Positions 63,826-64,000 of a stretch of 64,000 nt of DNA are shown one piece after another (position 1 is the stretch's first letter; the number at the start of each line of letters is the position of its first letter). Position numbers and translations under genes: made by a program. The stretch comes from an uncultured Olsenella sp. (lineage in GTDB: Bacteria > Actinomycetota > Coriobacteriia > Coriobacteriales > Atopobiaceae), in contig OMVT01000017.1 in assembly GCA_900314535.1 (NCBI GenBank), positions 1-64,000 of the forward strand, written 5' to 3'. Under the pieces are notes generated by a model. That model saw only the letters and a program-made list of their open reading frames with translations. It ran no database searches and was not told the origin of the DNA.

Positions 63826-64000
63826 CTAGTGCATGCCATCAGATGCATGTTCCCCGTCCTGGAGCCAGGGGTTGTGTGCCAGCTCCTGTGCCATCGTCGT
63901 CTCGGGCCCATGGCCGCAGAAGAGCGTATAGGAGGCGGGGATGCGGCGCTTGAGCTTGGCAAGCGTCTCCATGAGCTCTGCGTGGCTGCCGCCAGGAAGG
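63826..64000 (-). CDS. metallo-beta-lactamase-fold hydrolase, C-terminal end only
   Basis: Last 57 codons of a gene that enters from the right. The segment LPGGSHAELMETLAKL, then YTLFCGHGPETTMAQELAHNPWL, is the C-terminal signature of glyoxalase II-like MBL proteins (GHGPETT with a metal-binding His). The product hydrolyses an unknown small molecule; glyoxalase II is one possibility. Stop TAG at 63828-63826. Confidence 0.85.
   Translation of the reverse strand, partial: LPGGSHAELMETLAKLKRRIPASYTLFCGHGPETTMAQELAHNPWLQDGEHASDGMH

Overview
This window is chromosomal housekeeping DNA from a GC-rich (roughly 60%) bacterium. The gene set points to Actinomycetota, most likely class Coriobacteriia (Olsenella/Collinsella/Atopobium relatives). 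It has a fatty-acid operon with FabK instead of FabI and a MarR regulator at its head, a class III fructose-1,6-bisphosphatase, a Rho factor with a long charged N-terminal extension, a T-box before ileS, and many GTG/TTG starts. The assignment is inference from gene content, since no rRNA is present. I see no prophage, insertion sequence, CRISPR array or other obvious mobile DNA.

Layout. 1-5,600 (minus): type II fatty-acid synthesis operon, read as MarR regulator-fabH-acpP-fabK-fabD-fabG-fabF, with birA (biotin ligase) just upstream. 6,600-7,800: a flavodiiron protein gene wrecked by several lesions. 7,870-19,650 (minus): an information-processing supercluster, rimP-nusA-infB-rbfA-nrnA-truB-ribF-dnaG-rpoD plus a small membrane protein, preceded by an attenuator-like leader. 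19,680-27,200: a LysR regulator, leuS, and a two-gene molybdenum hydroxylase whose [2Fe-2S] and molybdopterin parts are fused. 27,280-34,930 (minus): guaB, then a T-box controlled ileS-lspA-rluD-glycosyltransferase group. 35,130-42,140: fbp, ftsH, a SpoU methyltransferase (minus), an L,D-transpeptidase and a tandem YegP-like protein. 42,230-48,200: the aspartate-to-threonine pathway, with asd-lysC-hom facing divergently from thrC-thrB. 48,260-53,800: VanZ-like protein, an unknown membrane-anchored 508-residue protein with a structured leader, tRNA-Ala(GGC), rho, and a double-domain MarR protein. 54,000-58,900 (minus): argS, pncB, a tail-anchored coiled-coil protein and a PflX-like radical SAM protein. 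58,900-60,700: tRNA-Ala(CGC), a probable 6S RNA and wecA/tagO. 61,000-64,000: infC-rpmI-rplT with a leader attenuator, a nucleoside-kinase-like P-loop protein, two tRNA-Leu genes and the end of a metallo-beta-lactamase-fold hydrolase.

Most genes are standard. The points that deserve a second look are: the broken flavodiiron gene; a zinc-knuckle tail on NusA in an operon that lacks ylxR; the disordered N-terminus of Rho; the tandem MarR protein; the nested-stem leader before the unknown 508-residue protein; the infC leader (terminator-like hairpin, possible AUA start, operator-like palindrome in the promoter spacer); and the two dyads in front of the molybdenum hydroxylase.

Start sites were chosen by ribosome-binding-site spacing and overlap with the upstream stop, and often differ from the longest open frame. 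Promoter and operator calls are by eye.
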